A stretch of DNA of 52,625 bases from an uncultured Clostridia bacterium (GCA_949948985.1 CATLIG010000013.1:1-52625); one strand, 5' to 3'; positions 17,530 to 27,243 are shown, counted from the first letter of the stretch. Program-made: numbers and translations. Notes: generated from the sequence alone by a model not told the origin.

Positions 17530-18537
17530 TCAACAAAAACCGTTCTTTTTAAGTTCTTTTCTGAGATTTTCTACATCAAGCCATTGGTCGTTTCCACCTG
17601 ACGTATATTCAAATCCCGAAACAACTTTTTTGCCTTCGCCAAGATTGCTTTTTTTCTCATTCCACCAGTTAAAATGAGGGGCGATAACAAAATGTTTGTC
17701 AAACTCAAAAGTAAATCTTGAATCATCTTTTGTAACCATAACCTCATGTATTTTTTCACCTTCCCTGATGCCCACCTCTTTAAGGGTGCAGTCAGATAAC
17801 ATAGCTTTGGCAAGGTCTGTTATTTTAAAGCTTGGTATTTTTGATATATACGTTTCTCCGCCGACAGATTCTTCCAGAGCCTTATAAACAAGTTCAACAC
17901 CCTGGTCTAAAGTAATCCAGAACCTTGTCATATCAAAATCCGTAATAGGCATTTCTTTTATACCTTTGTCAATAAGACCTTTAAAAAACGGTATAACCGA
18001 CCCTCGGCTTCCGGCGACATTTCCGTACCGCACAATTGAGAATACAGTTCCGTTTTTACCGGAATATGAATTGGCTGATACAAACAGTTTGTCCGACACA
18101 AGCTTTGTACCGCCGTATAAATTAATAGGATTTACAGCTTTGTCTGTCGATAAAGCAACTACCTTTTTAATACCGCAGTCCAAAGCCGCGTCAATAATAT
18201 TCTGTGCGCCGTGAATATTTGTCTTTATAGCCTCAAATGGATTATACTCACAAGCCGGCACTTGTTTCATAGCGGCAGCGTGAATAACATAGTCGACACC
18301 CCTGAAAGCTCTGTAAAGTCTTTCCTTGTCCCTCACATCGCCTATAAAAAACCTCAAATTAGGCAAAATCTCAGGCATTTTCATAGATATATCTTTTTTA
18401 AGCAAATCCTGTTTAAACTCATCTCTGGAGTATACGATAATTTTGTTCGGATTGAATTTCTTAAAAGTCATCTCAATAAATTTTTTTCCAAAAGAACCTG
18501 TTCCTCCAGTAACAAGAATATTTTTATTATTTAACAT
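17530..18537 (-). CDS. pseB: UDP-GlcNAc 4,6-dehydratase (inverting)
   Basis: A 335-residue extended SDR enzyme. The nucleotide-binding loop is G11-G-T-G-S-F-G17. The catalytic set T131-D132-K133 and Y141-x3-K145 (STDKAVNPINLYGGTK) matches the Asp132/Lys133/Tyr141 triad of Helicobacter FlaA1/PseB exactly in spacing and numbering. It converts UDP-GlcNAc to UDP-2-acetamido-2,6-dideoxy-L-arabino-hexos-4-ulose, the first step to pseudaminic acid. AAGGAG precedes the ATG. A consensus sigma-28 promoter lies about 140 bases upstream, so the sugar pathway should be expressed with late flagellar genes. Confidence 0.95.
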   Translation of the reverse strand: MLNNKNILVTGGTGSFGKKFIEMTFKKFNPNKIIVYSRDEFKQDLLKKDISMKMPEILPNLRFFIGDVRDKERLYRAFRGVDYVIHAAAMKQVPACEYNPFEAIKTNIHGAQNIIDAALDCGIKKVVALSTDKAVNPINLYGGTKLVSDKLFVSANSYSGKNGTVFSIVRYGNVAGSRGSVIPFFKGLIDKGIKEMPITDFDMTRFWITLDQGVELVYKALEESVGGETYISKIPSFKITDLAKAMLSDCTLKEVGIREGEKIHEVMVTKDDSRFTFEFDKHFVIAPHFNWWNEKKSNLGEGKKVVSGFEYTSGGNDQWLDVENLRKELKKNGFC

Positions 18538-18677
18538 AAACTGTCTCCTTTACTAAACTTTTATATAAAGACAATAAAAAAATTATGTCCTTGTAATTTC
18601 TAAAAAACATAAGAGAATATCGCCAATAGACGAACCACATTAAAAATTCGTCAGAAATCCGCGAATTGATATAATAT

Positions 18678-18704
18678 ATATCGGCATAAACACCGATTTC
18701 TTTA
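18678..18704 (-). promoter_or_regulatory. consensus sigma-28 promoter for pseB-pseC-Maf unit
   Basis: On the minus strand TAAA (18701-18704), exactly 15 bases and GCCGATAT (18678-18685) match the motility sigma consensus without a mismatch. It points at pseB. The rest of this 342-bp gap holds only the terminator of the neighbouring gene. Confidence 0.85.
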
Positions 18705-18814
18705 ACAGTGACACATAAAAAACTTTTTTCCAAAACCGTTTGAAATTGTTTAAGAAAATTTAACAAGCCTTTTTTAAAACTGTACAGTTACAGCGATTTT
18801 GGAATGTATAAAAA

Positions 18815-18850
18815 ATAAAAACGGGATATAATCAAAAAATTATATCCCGC
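18815..18850 (-). terminator. terminator after the phosphodiester glycosidase gene
   Basis: CGGGATATAAT (18822-18832) pairs perfectly with 18839-18849. On the minus strand the stem is followed by TTTTTATTTTTT. An outer pair TTACAGCG / CGCTGTAA encloses it. Confidence 0.85.
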
Positions 18851-18879
18851 CCTGATTTTATAAAAAACGCTGTAATTAA

Positions 18880-21759
18880 TTAAAATACATTTTTTATATC
18901 ATAAGTCATATTCTCATTGTCAGCTCTTACCCTTAAATATTTAAAAGAAGAAGTATCCATACTGTTTTTAGCCGACAAACCGTTAAGATTAATATACCTT
19001 ACTCCATCGTGAACTTCCGCTACGGTATTATATCCGGTAGCTGAAACAACAATAACATTTTTGCCTGTATCTCTTACAAAATCTTTTAAAATTTTGTGGA
19101 ATATAAACCGCTCTCTTGAATCGGTAAGATTAACGTCATTGTTTCCCCATATATTTTTATCCATTCCGATAATGATATTATTTTTGCTGAAATCATTAAG
19201 ATACCCCTGAAACCATCTCCACTGGTCAGGATTGGCTTTTCTCATATTTCCGTTTCCCGTAGCGATACTTATAAGAGAAACATTAGATGTTTCCGTTGTG
19301 TAATAAGCGTTTGCCCATTGTACGCAAGCTACAGAAGAATTATTCTCAATAAAGGAATCTCCCACAAAATACATAGCTCTGGCATTTTTCTGCATTTCCG
19401 AAATAACCCTTGACTGAACATAATTTATGTTGTCGCCATATTTTCTCGCGGTCTGTCCGAATACGGTAATATCTTCATATCCGCTTTCAGGGACACCGTC
19501 AATATTTTGTCTCATAATATCGGCGAAAGAGGAATCGCTCTCCTCATTTCCTCCTTTGTACACATACATTGTAATATCATCAATATATACCGTTCCCGAA
19601 ACAGGAATTGTAGTGCCTAAAGACGCCACATAAAACTTAGCCACAGAAACAGGTTTTACAGCCTCGTCAGGTATAGACGCCGTAAAGTTTCTCCAATCTG
19701 TAAAATTAAGCTTTTCAGCCACGTCTATTCCAAAACTGTTTCCCGCCGCGTCAACAATCATAAGTTTAAGGAGATTATCGCTTCCATCACCTTTCACCCA
19801 TAAATTAACAGCCGATGCGTCCTTTAAAGAATAAGGAGCGGCAAAATTCGCGTATACAGCCTGAGTGATTGTAGAGTTAGGTATGAAATTGTAGCTTAGC
19901 ATAGCTGAGCGCGAACCGCTTTTAGCATAAGCGTTTGTAAGTCCGGCGCCTCCGGATATACCTGTATTTTCAGGATATACAGAGAAAGAAACCGAATTTT
20001 CCTCCTCAAAAGACGCCGCCGTTTCTATAACCTTTCCAACATTCAGCGAAAAACTTGATACAAAATCTTTGTATTTGGCTGTAATAATCGCCGTTCCAAT
20101 ATCTGTAGCAGTAAATTTTCCGTTTTCAATATATCCTATATTTGGATTATCAATACTCCATTCCACACTTTCATAATTAAGCTCTGACGAGAAACCGTTT
20201 TTGCTGTAAGCGTTAGCCACAAGATATGTTGAATCTCCCACATCAAGCCTTGAATTAAGCGCTGACGCTTTTATAGTTGATACGGAAGACGTTACTTTTC
20301 CGTTCACAGCGCCTACCCACTCATCGCCTATATAAGCGTCAAGAGTATATTCTCCCTCTTCTTTAGGAATAACGTTAAGCCCATCTATAGACGCTTCCAC
20401 TCCTGACATTTTAAGTACAAGACTTGAAGTGTCAAAATCAGTTTTATTGTGATATTCGTCATACCCGATAACGCTTATATCAGCCGCCTCATCTACAAAC
20501 ATATATCCGTCGTCGCTTCCATCTACCGATAATTTAACCTCGCTTACAATTCCCGTCGGCACATTGACCGCTTTAATAGCCAAAGCGTTTGCGACGCTTC
20601 TCTGCCCTCCGTCCGATGGGACATTCTGCACAGAGGTTTCGCTCTGACCGTCACGCTTTACAACGATTGTGGTAGAACCGCCGCCGTCAAGATGCATAGC
20701 GTCATATACCCCATACTCAAGAAGCAGAACTCCTGTTTCGTCATGAGTCATACCAATACTTCTGCCTCTTCCGTCAATACACATAATAAACGCTTTTGTT
20801 TTGTCCTTGTCTACTCCCACGACAGTTCTGGGATTTCTTCCCTTAAATATAAGTCCGTTTGAAACAAGGCTTCCGTTTCTTAAAATTTCTCCGCCTCCGG
20901 ATATTCCAAAGTCAACCTCCGCCAAAGCCTTATTTGGTCTGAATACAAAAGTGCCGCTTTCATTAAATCCTACCGCCTGTCCTTTCTGAAATAAAGGAAG
21001 TTTTTCCTCCGCCGTTTTTCCGTTCATAACAATTACATACCCGTTTTCCGGTATTTCAACTGTTTCGCCCGCGGAAGACACATAATCTATAACATTGTCT
21101 TTCACCACCAGCTTATAAAGACCAGAGTGGTGTTTGTCAAGAGATGACGTTGAAGTTATTACAGCTCTGTCAAAATACACGGCTTTTGAGAAATCCGTGT
21201 ATTTGTTTTTAGCCTGAATTTCAATAGTACCGTTATCCGCCGAGTAAAAAACAAGCTTTGATTTCACATAGTCGATAAAAGGAATCGTTCCGTCCAAAAG
21301 GAAAGAAGCGTATCTGTTTTCCGTACCGTTATAATAATTCTGAGTTTGCTTAAATTTGCCGTTTTCATATACCTGACCCATACTTGACATAGGATTTCCC
21401 GAACCAAAAAAATCACCGTTTACAGCAGCGATAACATTATCGTTTTCTTTAGCGAAGTTCTGAACAGTCTTTTTAAGTCCCAAATCCGTTGTTGATTCAA
21501 TAACGTCTAATACTCCGTTTGTGTTCTGCATATCCATTGTAAGCAAATACACGTCCACCCAGCCGTCTTTATAAAGCCTTGAGGTTTTTTCGTATGTAAC
21601 GCCTTTTGTTAAAGTTTCTTTTTCCCCATACTTATACAAAAGAGACGAAGAATTTGACGTAACCGCGTAGCATATCGCCGCTGATGCCATAAACACCGTA
21701 AACACCGTAAAAAAAACAGCTGGCTTAATAAGTTTTTTAAAAAACATCTTGATTTTCAC
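18880..21759 (-). CDS. large exported phosphodiester glycosidase (NAGPA-like) multidomain protein
   Basis: A 959-residue secreted protein. An N-terminal signal peptide (about 1-33) is followed by a NAGPA/phosphodiester-glycosidase domain (about 60-390) with NGDFF near residue 115, RNPRTVVGVDKDKTKAFIMCIDGR and the D-G-G-G-S-T block near 357. After about 395 come Ig-like segments, including a BIG2-type repeat ending TAIITAKY. A carbohydrate-binding-like beta domain begins SFEEENSVSFSVYPEN. The last ~200 residues read like an alpha/beta phosphoesterase-type domain (ARAMYFVGDSFIENN, NNIIIGMDKNIWGNND, NVIVVSATGYNT). NAGPA-like domains cleave sugar phosphodiesters, so a role at the cell-wall polymer is likely. 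The activity of the C-terminal domain is uncertain. Confidence 0.85.
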   Translation of the reverse strand: MKIKMFFKKLIKPAVFFTVFTVFMASAAICYAVTSNSSSLLYKYGEKETLTKGVTYEKTSRLYKDGWVDVYLLTMDMQNTNGVLDVIESTTDLGLKKTVQNFAKENDNVIAAVNGDFFGSGNPMSSMGQVYENGKFKQTQNYYNGTENRYASFLLDGTIPFIDYVKSKLVFYSADNGTIEIQAKNKYTDFSKAVYFDRAVITSTSSLDKHHSGLYKLVVKDNVIDYVSSAGETVEIPENGYVIVMNGKTAEEKLPLFQKGQAVGFNESGTFVFRPNKALAEVDFGISGGGEILRNGSLVSNGLIFKGRNPRTVVGVDKDKTKAFIMCIDGRGRSIGMTHDETGVLLLEYGVYDAMHLDGGGSTTIVVKRDGQSETSVQNVPSDGGQRSVANALAIKAVNVPTGIVSEVKLSVDGSDDGYMFVDEAADISVIGYDEYHNKTDFDTSSLVLKMSGVEASIDGLNVIPKEEGEYTLDAYIGDEWVGAVNGKVTSSVSTIKASALNSRLDVGDSTYLVANAYSKNGFSSELNYESVEWSIDNPNIGYIENGKFTATDIGTAIITAKYKDFVSSFSLNVGKVIETAASFEEENSVSFSVYPENTGISGGAGLTNAYAKSGSRSAMLSYNFIPNSTITQAVYANFAAPYSLKDASAVNLWVKGDGSDNLLKLMIVDAAGNSFGIDVAEKLNFTDWRNFTASIPDEAVKPVSVAKFYVASLGTTIPVSGTVYIDDITMYVYKGGNEESDSSFADIMRQNIDGVPESGYEDITVFGQTARKYGDNINYVQSRVISEMQKNARAMYFVGDSFIENNSSVACVQWANAYYTTETSNVSLISIATGNGNMRKANPDQWRWFQGYLNDFSKNNIIIGMDKNIWGNNDVNLTDSRERFIFHKILKDFVRDTGKNVIVVSATGYNTVAEVHDGVRYINLNGLSAKNSMDTSSFKYLRVRADNENMTYDIKNVF

Positions 21760-21798
21760 TCCGTTTCAAAATTGTAGTCATACCGCTGTCGCCGCGGT

Positions 21799-21865
21799 TC
21801 AGTCAATCAGCCTGAAAATAAGCAAATGGATTTTCAGCCGCCTGTTTTTAAATTGACTGACTATA
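21799..21865 (-). repeat. family A repeat, copy 5 (short internal-deletion form)
   Basis: Only about 66 bp remain: left end CAGTCAATCAGCCTGAAAATAAG, the GGATTTTCAGCCGC block and right end TTGACTGACTATA. The G+C-rich centre is missing. It lies between the glycosidase gene and spoIIP. Confidence 0.72.
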
Positions 21866-21975
21866 ACCGCCATATCATATATTATACTCTCTTATAAAAA
21901 ACATTTCAAATAAACAGAGAATTTTTAATATAATTGTAACTGTGTTACAGAATTATTACAATAGTATATTCCGCC

Positions 21976-23013
21976 TTATGTAATAACCTCCGCGATAACC
22001 TCCGCCAGCAAATCGGCAGCGTTTAGTATTTCCTCTTTTGTGTTATTCTGAGCGCCCATTTCAATAAGAGTTGACTTAGGCATAAGATGCAGACTGTACC
22101 TGTAAGCGTTAAGATAAATTCCTCTTGAAAAGCCGCCGAACATCTCATTGGCTTTAAGATTCATATTAAAGCTGAAAGCTAGATTTTCAGGTAAATAAGG
22201 ATTGGCAAGGCCCTCTGTCTCAACAAGTTTTCCATCGTCTAATATTCTGCACAGACCGTTAAAAAACATAACTTTTGCCGTAGGTTTCCCGTCTATTACG
22301 GTAACAAGCTTTTTACTTTCATCAATTCCGTCACGGTGCAGGTCAATAACAACCTCAACTGATGGATTATCCGATAATATTTTTCTTATAGTAGGTTCCA
22401 TTCTTTCATAAGCGCCTATAATTTTCACCTTTCCGTCAACCATATCAAATCTGTCGGTACAATGAATGCATTTTATTCCTTTTTCCTCAAGCTTTTCTTT
22501 AAGCCTCTCGCCGGCCCCGACAATTCCATCATATAAGTTGTCAGGGTCGCTGTCTTTAAACATTTCGTGGGAATGAGTATGAAAAATAAGCACTTTTGGA
22601 AAATCCCCGTTTTTCTTTATTTTAAGGTCGGTGCTCATAAATTTGTCAACATTAAAGTAGTCCCTTGTCATAAGGGTTTTTTTATCAACTATATAAGAGC
22701 TTTTTCTGAGAGCGGATAAATCCTTTAACTTGGAAACGTCAATTTTTTTTGGTGAAGACAAATTTTTCTCCTCGTAAAAAGAAATCTCGTTTTCACCTGC
22801 AACATCAATCTCACGATAATCCTCATTAAATACGTCAATACCAATAATTTTTCCAGCGCCGCCCCAAAAATCATAACCAAGTATATTTTCATATAAAAAT
22901 AAGCCCCCCAAATCAAAATCATCAATCAGAGAGATAATAAGAAACAGTGCCGAAAAAACAACCGCTCCATAAAATATTTTTAAATTTTTTTTCTTAGACC
23001 TTATGTCCTTCAT
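21976..23013 (-). CDS. spoIIP: stage II sporulation protein P
   Basis: A 345-residue protein with one N-terminal membrane anchor (about 13-32) and an external SpoIIP amidase/endopeptidase domain. The metal-binding motifs are clear: H145-T-H-S-H-E150, D224-L-H-R-D228 and the final glutamate in LIEMGAQNN. The LKANEMFGGFSRGIYLNAYRYSLH stretch is diagnostic. SpoIIP works with SpoIID and SpoIIM at the septal membrane to thin septal peptidoglycan during engulfment. It is shorter than the Bacillus protein and lacks the usual gpr neighbour. I cannot read a convincing sporulation-sigma promoter upstream. Confidence 0.94.
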   Translation of the reverse strand: MKDIRSKKKNLKIFYGAVVFSALFLIISLIDDFDLGGLFLYENILGYDFWGGAGKIIGIDVFNEDYREIDVAGENEISFYEEKNLSSPKKIDVSKLKDLSALRKSSYIVDKKTLMTRDYFNVDKFMSTDLKIKKNGDFPKVLIFHTHSHEMFKDSDPDNLYDGIVGAGERLKEKLEEKGIKCIHCTDRFDMVDGKVKIIGAYERMEPTIRKILSDNPSVEVVIDLHRDGIDESKKLVTVIDGKPTAKVMFFNGLCRILDDGKLVETEGLANPYLPENLAFSFNMNLKANEMFGGFSRGIYLNAYRYSLHLMPKSTLIEMGAQNNTKEEILNAADLLAEVIAEVIT

Positions 23014-23185
23014 AAAAACGCCTCCGGCTTAGGAAACTCCTGTCACAACAGCTAAAAAACCGTATACAATCACAATTATCGTACACTGCATATATAATTA
23101 TATTAAACAAATATTTCATTAATTCAAAATTATTTAAAATTTATTGACATACCATCAGAACTTTTCTGTATTCATCTGAAATATG

Positions 23186-23242
23186 GTAAAAACAGCGAAA
23201 ATAATATCATCATACAAAAATGACTTTATTTCCGCTGTTTTA
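23186..23242 (-). terminator. terminator after small membrane protein gene
   Basis: GTAAAAACAGCGAAAATAA pairs with TTATTTCCGCTGTTTTAC across a loop of about 20 bases with one bulge and one mismatch. A T-run follows on the minus strand. Confidence 0.6.
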
Positions 23243-23263
23243 CTATACTTTAGTAAGATAACA

Positions 23264-23740
23264 TTATTTTTTAGCCCACAGTACTTCTTCACTGGGAGTT
23301 GAGTTAATAAGATACTCAAAAATTTTAAAAGCAAAAGCTAACATATACATAAACATCATAGAGCAGTATCCAAAACTTAAATCATAACCCTCGTACCCTT
23401 TTAAAGAAAATATCGTGAAAAGAAATCCGCCAAAATTAATGACATAACATAAAATCTCAAAAATAACCGCTTTTGTTCCTTTATTCTCAAATATAACCGA
23501 AAGACTCATAAGAGCCATTTCAATCAAAGGAATTATATAAAACAAATAATATTTGCCATTCTGTAAAGCGCCTCTTATAACCTGATAATTGACGTCATTT
23601 GTATCTGTAAACTCAAACCCCGGCAAAAGACTCATACCGCTTATATAAATAGTACTATCTCCTGATTCAACCTCAAAAAACGGAAGGGAAACCGATATAA
23701 TAATCGCGAAAAACAATAGTATATTAATTTTTTTAGACAC
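23264..23740 (-). CDS. small four-helix membrane protein of unknown function
   Basis: A 158-residue protein I cannot assign to a family. It has four hydrophobic stretches (INILLFFAIIISVSLPF, YYLFYIIPLIEMALMSLSVIF, AVIFEILCYVINFGGFLFTIF, YCSMMFMYMLAFAFKIFEYLI), with a short outer loop after the first. A GTG start at 23740 is chosen because GGAGGT (23747-23752) sits six bases before it. The longer frame from an upstream ATG would bury that site. It stands between spoIIP and a divergent SLH-domain gene, and nothing in the context suggests a role. Confidence 0.75.
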   Translation of the reverse strand: MSKKINILLFFAIIISVSLPFFEVESGDSTIYISGMSLLPGFEFTDTNDVNYQVIRGALQNGKYYLFYIIPLIEMALMSLSVIFENKGTKAVIFEILCYVINFGGFLFTIFSLKGYEGYDLSFGYCSMMFMYMLAFAFKIFEYLINSTPSEEVLWAKK

Positions 23741-23967
23741 AATAACACCTCCAATGTAAATTATCATACCATATACTCTCATAAAAGTCAAACTTATTAT
23801 AACAGACTTATTTCAAAACATTACAGCAGTTTCGCGAAAAATCTGATGCAAATGGAGAAACACAAAAATCAATATCTTGCACAAACAATTTTTTTGTTAT
23901 ATAATGTTATATAATGTTATTATATTTTAATATATAATAAACGATTGCTTTGTAAAACTTTCAGCAT

Positions 23968-24102
23968 ACCTGTTCAGTAACCTGAGTGATGACGTCTGAC
24001 AAAAAATTTTTGCGGTAATCAAGTAGTATCTCAAAAAAATTAAATAAAGTATGGCGGAAAAATAGCTGTCAGACGGTATTACAAATGTTATTGAACAAAT
24101 TT
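23968..24102 (+). repeat. family B dispersed repeat, copy 2 (diverged)
   Basis: The element starts ACCTGTTCAGTAACCTGAGTG, and its far end on the other strand reads TTGTTCAATAACATTTG. The start matches copy 1 over ACCTGTT-x-GTAACCTGA-x-GATGAC, and the interior has drifted. It occupies the 456-bp gap before the SLH gene, and I see no gene in the rest. Confidence 0.55.
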
Positions 24103-24196
24103 AATATATCAGGTTTATTAAAATTTAACTGTACATTATCTCATTGTTTCAATAAGTAACTTTATTTTGCGTAAAATATTAAAGGAGGTTTTTTTA

Positions 24197-25693
24197 ATGA
24201 AATCACATAAAAAATTCTGTGCGTTTTTCTGTATGCTTCAAATAGCCTCGTTTTGTGTTATTCCGGCATTTGGAGCTACATATAAAGATATACCGTCGTC
24301 ACACTGGGCTTATGAGTCAATAGAAAACCTTTCCGAAAAGGGTTATTTGGCGGATTTTAAAACAGAAAATTTCAACCCTGACAGTTACATAGATAAATTC
24401 ACAATAGCTAAAATACTTTCCATCGCCGCCGGATATAAAAGCGGGGATTACAGCTCAAAAAACAATATAATATCAAAATACTCTGAGAAATTCACAAGAT
24501 GGAATAATAAAATAAACGACCGTATAGCGTTTCTTCTTACCAAAAACATTTTTCTTGACGAAGACCTTGACAGCTTTATGCTTTTTTCAGATGACGGTTC
24601 AGAAAAATTCCGCGCTATTTCTAGAGAAGAACTTGCGGTATTTCTCGTACGCCTTATGGGAAAAACCGATGATGCGAAAAAGCTTGAAAATTCAAACTTT
24701 TTCAAAGACTCCTCCTCAATAACAGCCTCAAGAAAGGGTAGTATAAATTACTTAAAATCAATAAACGTGCTAAACGGAGGAGTAGATGGTCTTTGCAAGC
24801 CTCAGAGCGCTGTAACAAAAGCTGAGTTCTGCGTACTTTTAAACAATACCACAGAGTTTATGAAAAATAAAACGGATTCTTCATCGTCAAATGTCACAAA
24901 TATTTCCGGAATAAACGGTATTGTGGATAATTATTATAAATCCCTAGGCATTATTCAGATAAAAATAAACGACGAGATAAAACCATACCGTTTAAACCAA
25001 AACGCCGTAATAACACTGGATAAAGGGACGGTATCAAAAGATAAAATAGTATCAGGATTATCAGTTTCCGCGATACTTAGTAATTCAGAAATAACAGAAC
25101 TTCACCTTTCATCAAAAAAAGATGAGTCTTCCTCAGAAACAACTACAGAATCAACCACAGAAACAACCACAAGCGAAAATAAGGATAATAATACGGTTTC
25201 GGAAACACGCCCCCCTTATTCTTCTGACAATTTGTGTAACGACTCAGAGGCCGAAGGAACAATTCAAAGCATTCAGATAAATCCGTCCCTCCAGAATGAG
25301 TGTCTTATAGGCATAGTATCTTCTGACGGAGAACTTAAAAATTTCTCCGCGACAAGATACACCGTTCCAATATATTCTTTAAGAATCGGTGATTCTGTTG
25401 GGATTACAGCTAAGAATGGAAAAATTTCGTCATTAAAATTTACCAGAAAAAATAATAAAAATATTGCGATAGGGTATATTACGGACATAGATGATGATGA
25501 GCTTGTCCTTGAAAACTCTTCCAAAGAAGAAATAACATTTTATTATGACGAGGATACAACAGAATGTTTTGACTGTGAAACAGGCAAAAAAATTGATTTT
25601 GACAATATAAAAAAACATACCGAGGTTTATATTTTATATGAGGACTCATCTTCCCGCCTGGCAGACATAATATTCGTTCTTGATAATTTATAA
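24197..25693 (+). CDS. secreted SLH-domain protein
   Basis: A 498-residue exported protein. A signal peptide (about 1-28, ending PAFGA) is followed by SLH-type repeats (TYKDIPSSHWAYESIENLSEKGYLADF, then about 110-215 with SREELAVFLVRLMG and VTKAEFCVLLNN). SLH domains bind pyruvylated secondary wall polymer and anchor proteins to the wall. A Ser/Thr/Glu linker (SSSETTTESTTETTTSENK, about 310-335) leads to beta-rich C-terminal modules of unknown function. AAAGGAGGT lies seven bases before the ATG at 24197. An upstream in-frame ATG at 24167 would place that site inside the gene and was rejected. Confidence 0.85.
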   Translation: MKSHKKFCAFFCMLQIASFCVIPAFGATYKDIPSSHWAYESIENLSEKGYLADFKTENFNPDSYIDKFTIAKILSIAAGYKSGDYSSKNNIISKYSEKFTRWNNKINDRIAFLLTKNIFLDEDLDSFMLFSDDGSEKFRAISREELAVFLVRLMGKTDDAKKLENSNFFKDSSSITASRKGSINYLKSINVLNGGVDGLCKPQSAVTKAEFCVLLNNTTEFMKNKTDSSSSNVTNISGINGIVDNYYKSLGIIQIKINDEIKPYRLNQNAVITLDKGTVSKDKIVSGLSVSAILSNSEITELHLSSKKDESSSETTTESTTETTTSENKDNNTVSETRPPYSSDNLCNDSEAEGTIQSIQINPSLQNECLIGIVSSDGELKNFSATRYTVPIYSLRIGDSVGITAKNGKISSLKFTRKNNKNIAIGYITDIDDDELVLENSSKEEITFYYDEDTTECFDCETGKKIDFDNIKKHTEVYILYEDSSSRLADIIFVLDNL

Positions 25694-25708
25694 TGCTTAT
25701 TGTCATTT

Positions 25709-25755
25709 TTACAGCAATTCCAGAATAGATGAATAAAAGAAATTGCTGTAATTAC
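25709..25755 (+). terminator. possible terminator hairpin after SLH gene
   Basis: TTACAGCAATTCC pairs with AAATTGCTGTAA across about 20 bases. The following T-rich tail is short, so termination is uncertain. Similar ACAGCAATT stems recur in other gaps of the window. Confidence 0.4.
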
Positions 25756-25804
25756 TTGATTTTATTATTTCAATAATGTATAAAACGGAGGATTAAAAAA
25801 GATT

Positions 25805-27241
25805 ATGTTAGAAAAAATCAGAAAAACTTTTACCGCTGTAAAAATATACGGTGGAAAAATAAAAATTCTGACTACATTTGTGTTAAAAAAGACTTTATAT
25901 TCAAAAAAAGGCTCAAATTACTTTTTAAGATTAACCCTGATAGTTTCTGTAGCCGTCACTTCCGCCGGAATAACCTCCGGTCTTACAAAAAACAACGCTC
26001 AGGCAGTGTATATAAACGATAAGGCTGTTGGAATAATTGATAATACTGAAATTACGGAAGAAGTTCTTTATTCAGAAATACACTCAACATTAAACAATAA
26101 AAATGACGCGGACGCCTCAATAAACGAGAAAATCTCTCTTGTGCCTGTAATAGCGTCGTCTTCTGACACATCTTCCGAATATGAGATTTTAAATACTGTG
26201 GTAAACGATATTTCCTATTCGATAAATTCTTATAATATAAGTGTAAACGGTGAAAACACAGTCTGTTTAAAGACCCTTTCCGAAGCTGAAAATCTTCTTG
26301 ACGACATAAAAAACTCACGTACTTTAAATTCTCCAGACATAATCTCTGTAAATTTTTCCGATGACGTAAAAATATCCGAAGAATACGTTTCTCCGGAAAA
26401 ACTTATGACTTACGATGACGCTTATAAAGTGCTTTCAAAAAATGTAAGCGACAAAAAAATTTATACTGTTTCAGAGGGAGATACTATTGAAAAAATAGCG
26501 GATAAAACAGACCTGTCCGTTAATGAGATTTCAGCGTTAAACCCCGGACTTGACGAGGATACAATCCTGCACATCGGAGATGAGATAAAAATAGTAGAGG
26601 AAAAACCGTTCCTTTCAGTAGAAACCGTAAAAAAAGTTTCTTATACTGAGGAAATTCCCTATAAAACAAAAGAAATAAAAAATAACGAGGAATATAAAAC
26701 CTATAGAAAAGTTGTCAAAAAGGGCAAAGAGGGCAAAAAAGAGATAACCGATGAAATAACTTATGAAAACGGTAAAGAAGTTAATCGAAAGACAATAAAA
26801 GAAACAATATTGGCAAATCCCGAAGAAGAACAGGTTGAAGTAGGCACGCTTCAAACTCCTGTAAAAAAAGCCACAGGAACTTTCAAGATGCCTGTAAGCG
26901 GTGTTCTTACATCAGGCTTCGGTTCAAGATGGGGAACTACTCATAAAGGTATAGACTTAGGAGCTCCGGCAGGTACTCCTGTTCACGCGTCAGACGGCGG
27001 AGTCGTTACATTCGCGGGCTGGAACAGCGGTGGATACGGCTACCTTGTAAAAATATCTCACGGAAACGGACTTGAAACATATTACGCCCATAATTCAAGC
27101 GTTGCTGTTTCGGCAGGTGACAGAGTTTATCAGGGACAAGTAATTTCTTATGTCGGAAGTACAGGCGACAGTACAGGAAATCATCTTCATTTTGAGGTTC
27201 GTGAAAACGGAAGCGCCAAAAACCCATATAACTATTTATAA
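25805..27241 (+). CDS. LysM-G5-M23 peptidoglycan endopeptidase
   Basis: A 478-residue cell-wall hydrolase. After a basic start comes one N-terminal membrane segment (about 40-60) and an external domain. A LysM module follows (about 218-262, IYTVSEGDTIEKIADKTDLSVNEISALNPGL), then a G5 domain (about 265-345). A C-terminal peptidase M23 domain begins about 358 (MPVSGVLTSGFGSRWGTTHKGIDLG). Zinc ligands H380, D384 and the H460-x-H462 motif (NHLHFEV) are intact, so it should be active. M23 enzymes cut peptide cross-links, and LysM binds glycan. GGAGG lies 14 bases before the ATG, rather far. It may form part of a wall-remodelling group with the SLH gene upstream. Confidence 0.94.
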   Translation: MLEKIRKTFTAVKIYGGKIKILTTFVLKKTLYSKKGSNYFLRLTLIVSVAVTSAGITSGLTKNNAQAVYINDKAVGIIDNTEITEEVLYSEIHSTLNNKNDADASINEKISLVPVIASSSDTSSEYEILNTVVNDISYSINSYNISVNGENTVCLKTLSEAENLLDDIKNSRTLNSPDIISVNFSDDVKISEEYVSPEKLMTYDDAYKVLSKNVSDKKIYTVSEGDTIEKIADKTDLSVNEISALNPGLDEDTILHIGDEIKIVEEKPFLSVETVKKVSYTEEIPYKTKEIKNNEEYKTYRKVVKKGKEGKKEITDEITYENGKEVNRKTIKETILANPEEEQVEVGTLQTPVKKATGTFKMPVSGVLTSGFGSRWGTTHKGIDLGAPAGTPVHASDGGVVTFAGWNSGGYGYLVKISHGNGLETYYAHNSSVAVSAGDRVYQGQVISYVGSTGDSTGNHLHFEVRENGSAKNPYNYL

Positions 27242-27243
27242 TA

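Noticed and set aside
25140..25200. Thr/Ser-codon repeats in the SLH gene as a CRISPR or minisatellite
   Set aside because: Units are short, irregular and in frame, coding for a Ser/Thr/Glu linker; there are no spacers.
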